Shown here: one piece after another, positions 1 through 10,000 of the stretch | Layout of the letters: every line of letters begins with the position of its first letter | How positions within the stretch are numbered: position 1 is the stretch's first letter | Assembly (NCBI RefSeq): GCF_014145665.1 | Contig: NZ_JACHTD010000014.1 | Span: forward strand, 1 to 64,000 | Reading direction: 5' to 3' | Length of the DNA stretch: 64,000 nucleotides | DNA from: Myroides sp. NP-2 | GTDB taxonomy: Bacteria; Bacteroidota; Bacteroidia; Flavobacteriales; Flavobacteriaceae | Notes under the pieces: model-generated | Told to the model about the DNA's origin: nothing | What the model saw: the letters and a program-made list of their open reading frames with translations, nothing else | The model's database searches: none | Position numbers and translations under genes: made by a program

Positions 1-970
1 CTCCTGTATCACCCTTTTCTCCTTTAGTACTTGCAAGGAAATCCGTTGGTGTTTTTCCTGCATTTTCAGGTAATGCCGCCCATAGGTCGTAAGCGGAAAG
101 TCCGTCTGCTCCTGTATCACCCTTTTCACCTTTAGTACTTGCAAGGAAATCAGTTGGTGTTTTTCCTGCATTTTCAGGTAATGCCGCCCATAGGTCGTAA
201 GCGGAAAGTCCGTCTGCTCCTGTATCACCCTTTTCTCCTTTAGTACTTGCAAGGAAATCCGTTGGTGTTTTTCCTGCATTTTCAGGTAATGCCGCCCATA
301 GGTCGTAAGCGGAAAGTCCGTCTGCTCCGGTATCACCTTTGTCACCTTTTTCTCCTTTTGTACTCGCAAGGAAATCCGCTGGTGTTTTTCCAGCATTTTC
401 AGGTAGCGCTGCCCATAGGTCGTAAGCGGATTGTCCATCGACACCATCTTGTCCGCTTTCACCTTTTAAGCTAGCCAAAAAATCAGCTTGTGATTTGCCA
501 GTGTTCGCTGGTAATGCTGCCCAGAGGTTGTATGCGGATTGCCCGTCGGCTCCGATATCTCCTCTATCTCCTCTATCCCCTCTATCCCCTTTATCTCCTT
601 TGTCTCCTTTGTCTCCTTTTGTACTCGCTAGAAAATCAATAAGTGTTTTTCCTGTATTTTCAGGCAGTGCCGCCCAAAGGTTGTAAGCGGATTGTCCATC
701 GGCTCCGATATCCCCTTTATCTCCTTTATCCCCTTTGTCTCCTTTGTCTCCTTTTTCTCCTCTTATACTTGTTAGGAAATCTGCTGGTGTTTTTCCTGCA
801 TTTTCAGGTAGTGCTACCCATAGGTCGTAAGCGGATTGTCCATCGGCACCATCTCGTCCACTTTCACCTTTTAAACTAGCCAAAAAATCAGCTTGTGATT
901 TACCACTATTCGCTGGTAGTGCTGCCCATAGTGCATAAGCAGATTGCCCATCAGCTCCCTTAATATTGTT
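1..970 (-). repeat. 108-bp tandem coding repeats (36-residue units)
   Basis: Unit boundaries marked by CTCCTGTATCACC or CTCCGGTATCACC fall at 1, 109, 217 and 325, an exact 108-bp period. The leftmost three units are almost identical at DNA level. Further right the units diverge and differ in the number of Gly-Asp-Lys triplets, so the spacing changes by multiples of 9 bp while the frame stays open. The pattern suggests recent expansion of the left units by unequal recombination. Confidence 0.9.
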
Positions 971-1411
971 CCACTGTTGAGTTTGGCTGTCAAACACCCA
1001 AATACCGTCCGCATTAACAACCATTTCTACGCCTATACCTGGGCCTCCTGCTGAGCCAGGGAGTCCAGGAGGACCTTGTTCTCCTGGTCTGCCCTCAAAG
1101 GTATAACGAGAAACATCGAGGTCAGTGATTAAACGCTGCCACCGGTCCTCGCTCCAATAGTAGTAGCCAGGGGTTACTTCGGCAGTTGTAGCTGTATTGT
1201 ACAGCAATAAACTCTCAACATTTCCATGGGTTATGGTACTCGTGTCTTCAAGGCTCGTCAAAGCAACCTGAGGAATGAGAATTCCTTTATTGCTGCCCGC
1301 TACTGTTAATTCAGCGGATTTATTCGGGTGCTTTGTTCCTATACCTACTTGTGCTTGCGCCATATAGCCGCAAGACAACAAGGTTGTGATAAAAAGAATT
1401 TGTTTTTTCAT
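1..1411 (-). CDS. Collagen-like repeat secreted protein (C-terminal part outside window)
   Basis: The gene reads leftward from an ATG at 1411 and stays open to the window edge, giving about 470 visible residues. It starts with a signal peptide (MKKQILFITTLLSCGYMAQA) followed by VGIGTKHPNKSAELTV, an N-terminal motif common in secreted flavobacterial proteins (PNxSAxLxV then GILIPQVxL). A short Gly-Pro-rich stretch (GPPGLPGSAGGPG) precedes at least eight units of the type QSAYDLWAALPENAGKTP-ADFLAS, separated by KGEKGDKGD collagen triplets. Similar units occur in phage tail fibres and Bacteroidota surface proteins. The function is unknown; a surface or adhesin-like fibre is an inference. The C-terminus, which would show any sorting or trimerisation domain, is missing. 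Confidence 0.85.
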   Translation of the reverse strand, partial: MKKQILFITTLLSCGYMAQAQVGIGTKHPNKSAELTVAGSNKGILIPQVALTSLEDTSTITHGNVESLLLYNTATTAEVTPGYYYWSEDRWQRLITDLDVSRYTFEGRPGEQGPPGLPGSAGGPGIGVEMVVNADGIWVFDSQTQQWNNIKGADGQSAYALWAALPANSGKSQADFLASLKGESGRDGADGQSAYDLWVALPENAGKTPADFLTSIRGEKGDKGDKGDKGDKGDIGADGQSAYNLWAALPENTGKTLIDFLASTKGDKGDKGDKGDRGDRGDRGDIGADGQSAYNLWAALPANTGKSQADFLASLKGESGQDGVDGQSAYDLWAALPENAGKTPADFLASTKGEKGDKGDTGADGLSAYDLWAALPENAGKTPTDFLASTKGEKGDTGADGLSAYDLWAALPENAGKTPTDFLASTKGEKGDTGADGLSAYDLWAALPENAGKTPTDFLASTKGEKGDTG

Positions 1412-1756
1412 ATGACTGTTTTTTAAAAAGTAGTGTTTGGTTTGATTATTTTTCATTTGAAAAGTTAATAGTAGACCTAGAGCCTGACTATTCGACCTAA
1501 CAAACCTAGATTTTAATATGTTAAAATTTGTTTGTTTACGCGCTGTATTTGTTAATTGAACTAAGGTTTAACAAAATTGACGCAAATGAAATAGCGCATG
1601 GAGGATGTGGTGATTCTATTTTTAAAATAACTAGACTAATTCGCACAATATGGTCCACATAATCGGTTGTGTTTTGTTGAATAAGTGAACGAAAGGACGA
1701 TTTTTGTTGTGATGTAACGCTTTGGCTCTTAGTTAATTTTAGAATAAAGAAGATTA
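1412..1756. other. Intergenic region between divergent genes
   Basis: An AT-rich stretch between the leftward collagen-like gene and the rightward PfkB gene. It has no convincing ORF, RNA gene or hairpin terminator. The collagen-like gene must be transcribed from here, but I see no clean TAnnTTTG element on its strand; TACTTTTT close to the start codon is the nearest match. Confidence 0.5.
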
Positions 1757-1759
1757 ATT

Positions 1760-1791
1760 TTTGGTCTAAAAAGAGGAATACTATATATTTG
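1760..1791 (+). promoter_or_regulatory. Bacteroidota-type promoter of the PfkB kinase gene
   Basis: TTTG at 1760-1763 and TATATTTG at 1784-1791 are separated by 20 bases, matching the Bacteroidota -33/-7 consensus (TTTG, about 19, TAnnTTTG). The start codon is at 1815, which leaves a leader of roughly 20 bases. Confidence 0.7.
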
Positions 1792-1814
1792 CATCTTATT
1801 TCTTTTCCAAAAAT

Positions 1815-2741
1815 ATGAACAAGTTATTGATCGTCGGAACGATGGCGTTTGACAATATAGAAACACCATTCGGGAAAACGGACAAAGTATTAGGAGGTGC
1901 TGCTACATATATAGGATTGTCTGCCTCGCATTTCGAGGTAGAATCAGCCATCGTCTCCGTAGTAGGGGATGATTTTCCTGAAGAGTATTTAGCCTTGCTG
2001 CAAAGTAAGAAAATTGACACTACAGGTGTCGAAGTGGTAGCAGGAGGAAAAACTTTCTTTTGGAGTGGCAGATACCACAATGATTTAAATGCGAGGGATA
2101 CTTTAGATACCCAATTAAATGTGTTGGCGGATTTTAAACCTGTTGTTCCAGCTAACTTTAAAAAAGCAGATGTGGTGATGTTGGGTAATTTGCATCCATC
2201 CATTCAACAATCAGTCTTGGCACAATTAGAACAAAAACCAAAACTAGTCGTGCTCGATACGATGAATTTTTGGATGAATTGTGCGTTAGCTGAATTGAAA
2301 GAGGTCCTGAAACAAGTCGATGTGATAACGATTAACGATGAAGAGGCCCGTCAGTTATCTGGGGAGTATTCGCTTGTGAAAGCAGCGGAAGTAATTCAGG
2401 AAATGGGACCAGCATATGTAGTCATCAAAAAAGGAGAACACGGAGCCCTGTTGTTCTCAGGGAAAGAGGTATTCTTTGCCCCCGCTTTACCTTTAAAAGA
2501 AGTATTCGACCCAACAGGAGCTGGGGATACCTTCGCAGGAGGATTTGTAGGGTATTTAACCGAAAGAGGTAGTATCTCTTTCCAATGTATGAAGAATGCC
2601 ATTATTTTTGGATCTAATTTAGCTTCTTTCTGTGTAGAAGAATTCGGAACACAGCGCATGGAGCAACTGGAAGAAGCAGAAATGAAAAAAAGATTAATGC
2701 AATTTAAAATGTTAACTCAGTTCGACATTGAACTCAAATAA
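1815..2741 (+). CDS. PfkB-family carbohydrate kinase
   Basis: A 308-residue cytoplasmic sugar kinase of the ribokinase/PfkB family. The C-terminal PfkB signature DPTGAGDTFAGGFVGYL holds the catalytic Asp of the GAGD anion hole and the ATP site; an N-terminal GGAATYIGL segment is the usual glycine-rich substrate-binding strand. The length is normal for the family. The substrate cannot be told from sequence; adenosine or ribose-type sugars are possible. It lies 64 bp upstream of a PurF-like gene on the same strand, with a small hairpin between, so a link to nucleotide or nucleoside metabolism is plausible but only inferred. Confidence 0.9.
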   Translation: MNKLLIVGTMAFDNIETPFGKTDKVLGGAATYIGLSASHFEVESAIVSVVGDDFPEEYLALLQSKKIDTTGVEVVAGGKTFFWSGRYHNDLNARDTLDTQLNVLADFKPVVPANFKKADVVMLGNLHPSIQQSVLAQLEQKPKLVVLDTMNFWMNCALAELKEVLKQVDVITINDEEARQLSGEYSLVKAAEVIQEMGPAYVVIKKGEHGALLFSGKEVFFAPALPLKEVFDPTGAGDTFAGGFVGYLTERGSISFQCMKNAIIFGSNLASFCVEEFGTQRMEQLEEAEMKKRLMQFKMLTQFDIELK

Positions 2742-2755
2742 ACATGCAACATACT

Positions 2756-2779
2756 AAGCCTCGTCGTGGGGCTTTTTTT
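2756..2779 (+). terminator. Short hairpin with T-run after the PfkB gene
   Basis: AAGCC pairs with GGCTT around a nine-base loop, followed by seven T residues. The stem is only 5 bp, so termination may be partial and allow read-through into the PurF-like gene. Confidence 0.55.
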
Positions 2780-2805
2780 AATGATAACACACAACACAAC
2801 TAACT

Positions 2806-4704
2806 ATGAGCGACGCACTACAACACGAATGTGGAATTGCTTTTTTACGATTAAAAAAGCCACTTTCCTTTTATAAAGAAAAATATGGCAGTACGTTCTT
2901 CCCCATTCAGAAGATGTACTTGTTGTTAGAAAAACAACACAATAGAGGACAAGATGGAGCAGGTATGGCGAGTATAAAACTCGATATGGATCCTGGGGAG
3001 CGCTATATTAGTCGTGTTCGTTCAAATAAAGCACAGCCAATTCAGGATATTTTTGCTCAAATCAACGGGCGTATCAATGCAGAAATGGAAGCACATCCAG
3101 AATATGCGGATGACGCCGAGTTGCAAAAGCAACATATTCCGTATTTAGGGGAAGTGTTTTTGGGTCATGTGCGTTATGGAACGTTTGGAAAAAACAGCAT
3201 TGAAAGCGTTCATCCCTTTCTGCGTCAAAACAATTGGATGCACCGCAATTTGATTGTTGCTGGTAACTTTAACCTAACCAATGTTCGAGAATTGTTCGAA
3301 GATCTCGTTCGCCTTGGACAACATCCGAAAGAAATGTCAGATACTATTACGGTAATGGAAAAAATAGGACACTTCTTAGATGATGAAATCGACGATTTAT
3401 ACTACCAAATAAAACAAGAGGGCTTTTCTAAAAAAGCAGCTTCACCAATTATTGGTGAGCGTTTGGATATTGCGCGTATCTTAAAAAGAGCGTCCAAAAA
3501 CTGGGATGGTGGATTTACTATGGCTGGTATGTTGGGTCATGGAGATGCATTTGTCTTCCGTGATCCTGCGGGAATTCGCCCGGCATTCTACTATGAAAAT
3601 GACGAACTTGTCGTAGTAGCTAGTGAACGTCCTGTGATTCAAACTGCTTTAAACGTGCCTTTTGAAGATATCAAAGAGTTGACGCCAGGACAAGCAATTA
3701 TCGTAAAGAAAGATGCGAGTGTGCACTTTGAGCAAATATTAGAACCTCTTCCATTAAAGGCGTGTTCGTTTGAGCGCGTGTATTTCTCAAGAGGAAATGA
3801 TGCTGATATCTACCAAGAACGCAAAGACTTAGGTAAATTTATTTTTCCACAAGTGTTAGACGTAATTGAAGATGATACAGATAACTCCGTATTCTCTTAT
3901 ATTCCTAATACGTCTGAAACCTCTTTCTTTGGGATGATTGAAGGAGCACAAGACTTCTTGAACCAGCGCAAGATTTCGGATATCTTGAAGAACAAAGAGG
4001 CCTTAACGGAGCAGAAATTACAAGAGATCTTATCAGTTAAATTACGCACCGAAAAAATTGCGATTAAAGATGCAAAATTGCGTACGTTTATCACGGACGA
4101 TAGCAGTCGTGATGATTTAGTGGCTCACGTGTATGACGTGACCTATGGCGTGATTAAGCCTACGGATAACTTAGTAATCATTGACGATAGTATCGTTCGT
4201 GGAACAACGTTGAAGAAGAGTATTATCCGCATGTTGGATCGCTTAAATCCGAAGCGTATTGTCGTGGTATCTGCCGCACCTCAAGTGCGTTACCCCGATT
4301 GCTATGGCATCGATATGGCTAAGTTAGAAGGGTTAATTGCCTTTCAAGCGGTCATCGAATTGCTAAAAGAACGCAATATGTACCATATTGTGGAAGAGGT
4401 ATACCAAAAGTCAAAAGCACAAGTGGGCTTGAAAGACGATGAGGTTGTCAACTATGTAAAAGAAATTTACGCACCTTTTACTGATGAGGAAGTCTCCGCT
4501 AAGATTGCCCAAATGGTAACTGAGGAGGGGATTAAATCAGAAATCAAAATTGTGTTTCAATCCATTGAAAACCTACACAAAGCTTGTCCAAAAAACCTTG
4601 GAGATTGGTATTTTACTGGAGATTATCCTACAAAAGGAGGAAATCGCGTGGTAAACCGCGCCTTCATCAACTACTACGAAGGGAGAGACGAAAAACCGTA
4701 TTAA
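2806..4704 (+). CDS. purF: Amidophosphoribosyltransferase-like protein (PurF family, long form)
   Basis: A 632-residue class II glutamine amidotransferase fused to a phosphoribosyltransferase. The N-terminus reads MSDALQHECGIAF; Cys9 would become the N-terminal nucleophile after removal of a short propeptide. HNRGQDGAG and GHVRYGTFG are typical glutaminase motifs. The C-terminal half holds the PRPP-binding signature VIIDDSIVRGTTL. Family members commonly have about 470-510 residues; the extra length lies mainly in inserts within the glutaminase half and the C-terminus. The expected reaction is formation of phosphoribosylamine from PRPP and glutamine, the first step of purine synthesis. Bacteroidota often carry a second, shorter PurF, so this may be a paralogue with a different role. 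Confidence 0.85.
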   Translation: MSDALQHECGIAFLRLKKPLSFYKEKYGSTFFPIQKMYLLLEKQHNRGQDGAGMASIKLDMDPGERYISRVRSNKAQPIQDIFAQINGRINAEMEAHPEYADDAELQKQHIPYLGEVFLGHVRYGTFGKNSIESVHPFLRQNNWMHRNLIVAGNFNLTNVRELFEDLVRLGQHPKEMSDTITVMEKIGHFLDDEIDDLYYQIKQEGFSKKAASPIIGERLDIARILKRASKNWDGGFTMAGMLGHGDAFVFRDPAGIRPAFYYENDELVVVASERPVIQTALNVPFEDIKELTPGQAIIVKKDASVHFEQILEPLPLKACSFERVYFSRGNDADIYQERKDLGKFIFPQVLDVIEDDTDNSVFSYIPNTSETSFFGMIEGAQDFLNQRKISDILKNKEALTEQKLQEILSVKLRTEKIAIKDAKLRTFITDDSSRDDLVAHVYDVTYGVIKPTDNLVIIDDSIVRGTTLKKSIIRMLDRLNPKRIVVVSAAPQVRYPDCYGIDMAKLEGLIAFQAVIELLKERNMYHIVEEVYQKSKAQVGLKDDEVVNYVKEIYAPFTDEEVSAKIAQMVTEEGIKSEIKIVFQSIENLHKACPKNLGDWYFTGDYPTKGGNRVVNRAFINYYEGRDEKPY

Positions 4705-4726
4705 TAGCCTTTCATTTTCATATATA

Positions 4727-4757
4727 AGCACTGATCGAGAGATTGGTGCTTTTTTTG
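4727..4757 (+). terminator. Rho-independent terminator after purF-like gene
   Basis: AGCACTGATC pairs with GATTGGTGCT (10 bp with two G-T pairs, loop GAGA) and is followed by seven T residues. It lies between two convergent genes. Confidence 0.8.
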
Positions 4758-4761
4758 TTTC

Positions 4762-6162
4762 TCACCCCAACCAAAAAAAGTAAGCAACAATCGCGATAAT
4801 AATCGCACAGAAAATATTGAGGATAAAACCAGCTTTCATCATGTCTTTTTGTTGTATATCGCCTGTACCGAAAACAATGGCATTGGGCGGTGTAGCAACG
4901 GGTAACATAAAAGCGCACGAAGCACCCAAACCGATGATCATGGATAACCCCAAGGGATGCATGCCTAGTTCTTGCGAAATTGAAAAGAAAATTGGAACTA
5001 AGAGTGCCGCACTTGCGGTATTGGAGGTAAATTCCGTCAAGAATACAATAAAGAAAGCTACGATTAAGCTAATGACAATGAAAGGGCTGTCGTGAATTAC
5101 GGACACCAATAAATCGGCCATCACCTTACTAGCTCCAGACTCTTTGAGTACCATACTCAGCGTTAATCCCCCTCCAAAGAGCAACAGTACTCCCCAATCG
5201 ACATTGTGCTGCAATTCTTTCCATCGCGACACTTGACTGATGCATATGAGGATAAATGCGCCTAAAGCAATAAAGGTGTCAAAGTTTTTGAAGCTACCTT
5301 CAAATCCCACCAAAGCAGCAAATAATGGATTTATTTGACTACTTAAAATCCAACAAACTGCGGTTAATAAAAAGATGGCAAGGGTGATCCAACGGTCAGT
5401 ATTCATGGGTATTTCTTCCATTTGATGTTCAAATCTCAGGTTGAGTTTGGGCTTAAAGACAGCGTAAATCACGGCAATCATTAAAGGAAGCAAGATAATC
5501 ACCATGGGGAATCCCATTTTTAACCATTCAGCAAAAGAAAGGTTGAGCTGAGAAGCAACAATGGCATTGGGAGGACTTCCTACAATGGTTCCCATTCCAC
5601 CAATACTAGCGCTATATGCAATTCCCAATAAAACAAATACATAGGTGTTTCGGTGTTGTGATTTGTCCAATTGACTTAGGATTCCCGTAACTAGAGGAAG
5701 CATCATCGCTACTGTGGCTGTATTGCTGATCCACATCGATAGAATAGCTGTCGCAAGGAACAAATAAAAGATCGCATGAGCTAATCGACCTTTGGCTAGA
5801 TACATAATCTTACTAGCGATGATCAAGTCTAGCTTTTGGACGTGTAGAGCTCCGGCAAGCACAAATCCCCCAAGGAACAAAAAGATGTTGGGATCCGCAA
5901 AAGAGACAAGCGCTGGTTGAATATCCGTTAATCCCAAGCCAATGGCAAGAACGGGTACAAAAACAGCAGTCGTCGTTACGTGCAACGCTTCTGTTAACCA
6001 TAAAACCGCGACAAAAGCAAGTAATGCTAACCCTTTGTTGACCTGTGGCACATAAGGTAAAAAGTGAATTAATGCAAACAACATCAGTACACTCAATCCG
6101 ATGATGAGGTAGTTTCGCTTGGATTTGTTTCTTAGCCCTTCAGGTTCGTAGTCTAGTTGCAT
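4762..6162 (-). CDS. DASS/SLC13-family anion (dicarboxylate) transporter
   Basis: A 466-residue polytopic inner-membrane protein with about twelve hydrophobic segments. It has the paired DASS signatures: SNTATVAMMLP in the first half and SNTASAALLVP in the second, each followed by a hydrophobic hairpin, plus GSPPNAIV and ATPPNAIVFG, which fit the SNT substrate and sodium sites of this family. Expected role: sodium-coupled uptake of di- or tricarboxylates (succinate, malate, citrate) or another anion; the substrate is not resolved by sequence. It is a single gene, convergent with the PurF-like gene and upstream of no obvious partner. Confidence 0.88.
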   Translation of the reverse strand: MQLDYEPEGLRNKSKRNYLIIGLSVLMLFALIHFLPYVPQVNKGLALLAFVAVLWLTEALHVTTTAVFVPVLAIGLGLTDIQPALVSFADPNIFLFLGGFVLAGALHVQKLDLIIASKIMYLAKGRLAHAIFYLFLATAILSMWISNTATVAMMLPLVTGILSQLDKSQHRNTYVFVLLGIAYSASIGGMGTIVGSPPNAIVASQLNLSFAEWLKMGFPMVIILLPLMIAVIYAVFKPKLNLRFEHQMEEIPMNTDRWITLAIFLLTAVCWILSSQINPLFAALVGFEGSFKNFDTFIALGAFILICISQVSRWKELQHNVDWGVLLLFGGGLTLSMVLKESGASKVMADLLVSVIHDSPFIVISLIVAFFIVFLTEFTSNTASAALLVPIFFSISQELGMHPLGLSMIIGLGASCAFMLPVATPPNAIVFGTGDIQQKDMMKAGFILNIFCAIIIAIVAYFFWLG

Positions 6163-6275
6163 GTGGAATAGATTAAGTAAAATAGATAGGGGAAATTACA
6201 AAAAAAAGGAGTAGGTAGGTGGTATAATAAAGTATAATATTAGAAGTAAAACTAGTGATACATTTAATTTTTAAA

Positions 6276-6310
6276 CAAAAAAAAGGGAAGTATCACGGAT
6301 ACTTCCCTTT
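6276..6310 (-). terminator. Terminator of the superoxide dismutase gene
   Basis: A perfect GGGAAGTATC / GATACTTCCC stem with a three-base loop. On the minus strand it is followed by eight T residues, directly downstream of the sod stop codon. Confidence 0.85.
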
Positions 6311-6339
6311 TGCTATTAAAAGAGTGAACTCTTTACGTC

Positions 6340-6945
6340 TTATTTCGCTGCTGCATATCTCTTAGCAACTTCAGCCCAGTTGATTACGCTGAAGAAAGCA
6401 GCAATATAGTCAGGGCGTCTGTTTTGGTAGTTTAAGTAGTACGCATGTTCCCAAACGTCCATTCCTAAGATTGGAGTTCCACCACAAGCAACACCTGGCA
6501 TAAGTGGGTTGTCTTGGTTTGGTGTACCACATACTTCCAATTTACCGTTTTTAACGCATAACCATGCCCAACCTGAACCGAATTGCGTAGCACCTGCTTT
6601 TGCGAAAGCTTCTTTGAAGTTAGCAAATGAACCAAAGTCCTTAGCAATAGCATCTGCTAATTCTCCTGTTGGTTCTCCACCACCATTCGGGCTCATTACT
6701 GTCCAAAACAAGTTGTGGTTGTAAAAACCTCCACCGTTGTTGCGAACTGCACCATTTGTCATATCAAGGTTTGCTAAAATCTCCTCGATTGTTTTTCCTT
6801 CTAATTCTGTACCAGCAATAGCTGCGTTTAAATTAGTTGTGTAGGCATTGTGGTGTTTCGTATGGTGGATTTCCATTGTACGAGCGTCAATATGTGGTTC
6901 TAATGCGTCATACGCATAAGGTAATTGTGGTAATTCGAAAGCCAT
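6340..6945 (-). CDS. sodA: Superoxide dismutase, Mn type
   Basis: A 201-residue Fe/Mn superoxide dismutase, full length for the family. The metal ligands are in HHTKHHNAY (first His), NHNLFW (second His) and DVWEHAYYL (Asp and third His). The metal-preference positions point to manganese: glycine in [13 protein letters not shown] where iron enzymes have glutamine, and a glutamine in TPNQDNPLM, the usual second-shell Gln of Mn enzymes. No signal peptide, so cytoplasmic. It is transcribed alone and divergently from the AddA-like gene. Confidence 0.93.
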   Translation of the reverse strand: MAFELPQLPYAYDALEPHIDARTMEIHHTKHHNAYTTNLNAAIAGTELEGKTIEEILANLDMTNGAVRNNGGGFYNHNLFWTVMSPNGGGEPTGELADAIAKDFGSFANFKEAFAKAGATQFGSGWAWLCVKNGKLEVCGTPNQDNPLMPGVACGGTPILGMDVWEHAYYLNYQNRRPDYIAAFFSVINWAEVAKRYAAAK

Positions 6946-6981
6946 AATTCGTATTATTTAAAGATTAGTGTTATTTTTATT

Positions 6982-6989
6982 CAAATTTA
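6982..6989 (-). promoter_or_regulatory. Candidate -7 element for sodA
   Basis: On the minus strand TAAATTTG matches TAnnTTTG about 37 bases before the sodA start. No clear TTTG is seen at the expected upstream distance, so only the -7 half is supported. Confidence 0.5.
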
Positions 6990-7048
6990 GGGATTTTCTA
7001 TGGAATATAAAAGATCTTAGGGGTTAATATAAGTTAAGGTATAATTTA

Positions 7049-10000
7049 ATGGTTAGACAGGAAAGAGCTTCATTTTCAGTATATAACGCTTCAGCGGGTT
7101 CAGGGAAAACACATACATTAGTAAAAGAATATTTGAAAATTGTCTTAATGGATCGATCCGATGATGCGTATCGAAAAATTTTGGCGATTACCTTTACGAA
7201 CAAAGCAGTAGCGGAGATGAAAAATAGAATTCTCTCCTGCCTGTATGCATTTGCACAGCAAGATACAGGGAAGAAGTTTCAGCCTATGTTGGACCAAATT
7301 GTTCAAGAAACGGGATTGAAAGAAGTGGTGATTAAGGAGAAGTCTGCGCGAATCATGAAGCACATTATCCATAATTATGCGGCTTTTGATATTTCGACCA
7401 TTGATAAATTCACCCATAAAGTGATCCGTTCTTTTGCCTTTGATTTGAACTTACCCATGAGTTTTGAGGTGTCATTAGATTCGGATGAGCTCTTACAAGA
7501 AGCAGTGGATTCCGTTATTGCTAAGGCAGGAACCGATCAGGAATTGACCAAGGTGCTGATTGACTTTTCTATCGACAAAGCAGACAATGACAAAAGTTGG
7601 GATATAACGCGAGAATTAAAGGAAATGGGCGCGTTGTTGTTGAATGAAAACAACCGGGATGAAATTGCTTTGTTTGATCAGAAAACACTACAAGATTTTA
7701 TAGGAACCCGTGATTATTTGCGCAAGAAGATAGAAGAGTTAACGCGAGAAACACAACAAAGAGGACAAGATATTTGGGATTTGCTGATTGATAAGGGGGT
7801 GGATATGAAATCGTTTTCAAGGGGGACCTTTCCCAATCACCTTTTAGCTATCATAAACGATACTGATAAAAGTACCCAGAGAAAGTATGTGGAATTTAAC
7901 GAAATTGCAATTCTGAAAGCGGCTAAAGACCGAGATACGATTGAAGCTCTTTTGCCAGAAGTGCTCCAGCAGTTGGCGCATATCTATCAATTATTTGCCA
8001 AGCGCTTGTTTTATCAAGCCTTTCTAAAGAATATTACACCTTTGTCTCTCTTGAATATTTTGGGTATAGAAATGCAACATATACAAGAGGAGAAAAATAT
8101 GTTGTCGATTAGTCAGTTTAATGCCATTATTCACAACGAAATTCAACACCAACCCGCTCCGTTTATATACGAGCGATTAGGCGAGCGTTACCGCCACTTT
8201 TTCATTGATGAGTTTCAGGATACTTCTGTGATGCAATGGGACAATTTGGTGCCCTTGATTGACAACGCACTAGCAGGAGAAGATTTTGGAGTTAAGGGAA
8301 CCCTGATGTTGGTGGGCGATCCCAAACAATCCATTTATCGTTGGCGCGGGGGAAAAGCGGAGCAATTTATTGCGCTGAGTAAAGACGATAATCCCTTTTC
8401 CAATCCGGATAAAGAGGTGGTGGTTTTGGGGAAAAATTACCGCAGCTATGCCGAAGTGATTCATTTCAACAACAGTTTCTTTAAGGAGATTGCTCGTTTT
8501 TTTACCCAAGAGGATTACAAGAACATCTATGAGAACCAAAGTCACCAAGAAACAAATGCTAAAGAAGGCGGTTATGTGGAAGTGCAGTTTTTAGATGAAC
8601 GATTGATCGATAAAGAAAATGAAGTAGACAAAGAGCGTTTGTATCTGGAAGCCACTTTAGCTGTTATCAATAAATGTAAAGCACAGGGGTTTTCGTATAG
8701 CGATATGGTGGTATTGACACGTAAACGCGCCCATGGAATTGCCTTAGCCAACTATTTAACGGAGCAGGAAATTCCCATTCTTTCTTCGGACTCATTGTTG
8801 ATTAGCCATGCTACGGAAGTGCGACTGATTATGGATGTGTTGCGCTATATCCGCAACAAGGAAGATAAGGAGTCTAAATCGCTGATGTTGTATTATATTG
8901 CAAGTAAGAGGGAGCAAGAAGCTGTTCACAATTTTATAGAAGAGGGCTTAGACCATACCTCTGACGCTAGTTTAGAAACCTGGTTGGCCTCTAAAGATAT
9001 TTATATTTCATTCGATCAATGTAGGAAAAAATCGCTTTATGAAGCGGTAGAAATTATCGTTCGCGCGTTTTTTCCCGCTCAAGCTACAAGTTCCTATGTG
9101 TTGTATTTTATGGATATTGTGTTAGAACGAACCATCAAGAATCAATATGGCATTGGCGATTTTATCTTGTATTGGGAAGACAACAACCACAAGTTTAGTA
9201 TTCCCACGCCTGAGGGGAAGAATGCCGTCCAGTTGATGACCATCCACAAATCTAAAGGGCTTGAGTTTCCCGTAGTTATTTTTCCGTTTGCGGAAGAGGA
9301 TTACGACCGTTCCAATCGCGATAAATTGTGGGTAGAGTTTGACGAGGCAGACGCGGGAATTGAACTGCCTAAAGCGTTGGTCGATGCCAAGAGAGAAGTG
9401 AAAGAATATGGGGCGCTAGCAGAAGAGCTATACGCCCAAAAGGAACAAGAGGAACTCTTAGATAATATCAATGTGCTATATGTCGCTTTGACTCGAGCGG
9501 AAGAACAGCTATATATTATAACTACACGTGATATGAAAGTAGATGGGGAGTATAAAAACAATATGTCTCGCTTTTTCATCCACTACTTGCGTCAGCAAGG
9601 ATTGTATCAAGAAGAAGAGCTGGTATATGAATTTGGTCAGCCTCAGCGCTTGTCTGTGGCTAGCGTAGAAACGTTGGATCAAAATAAGCTAATCCGAAGT
9701 GTGGAATCTCTCTTTAATTTTAATGATATAAAAATTGCTGAACGCGAAGCCCTCATGTGGGATACCCAAGTGGGAGAAGCGATTGCTTATGGAAATATTA
9801 CCCATAAGATTATGTCGTTTATTCATACAGATCAAGAGGTTGATGCAGCGATTGAGCGTGCGTTAGAGGAGGGACTTATCGTTGAAAGTGAAAAGGCAAA
9901 CTTTAGAGGAGCAATCGATAAAATTATCAGCCACCCCGATTTGCGCGTGTTTTTCACTGGAGGAATTGTGTATAATGAGCGCATGATTATTGGGAAAGCG

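Noticed and set aside
247-879. Plus-strand ORFs rich in Leu and Phe across the repeat region
   Set aside because: They are antisense shadows of the collagen-like gene on the minus strand.
1-970. Regular direct repeats that could be read as a CRISPR array
   Set aside because: The repeats are contiguous 108-bp coding units in an open frame with a signal peptide; there are no unique spacers and no cas genes.
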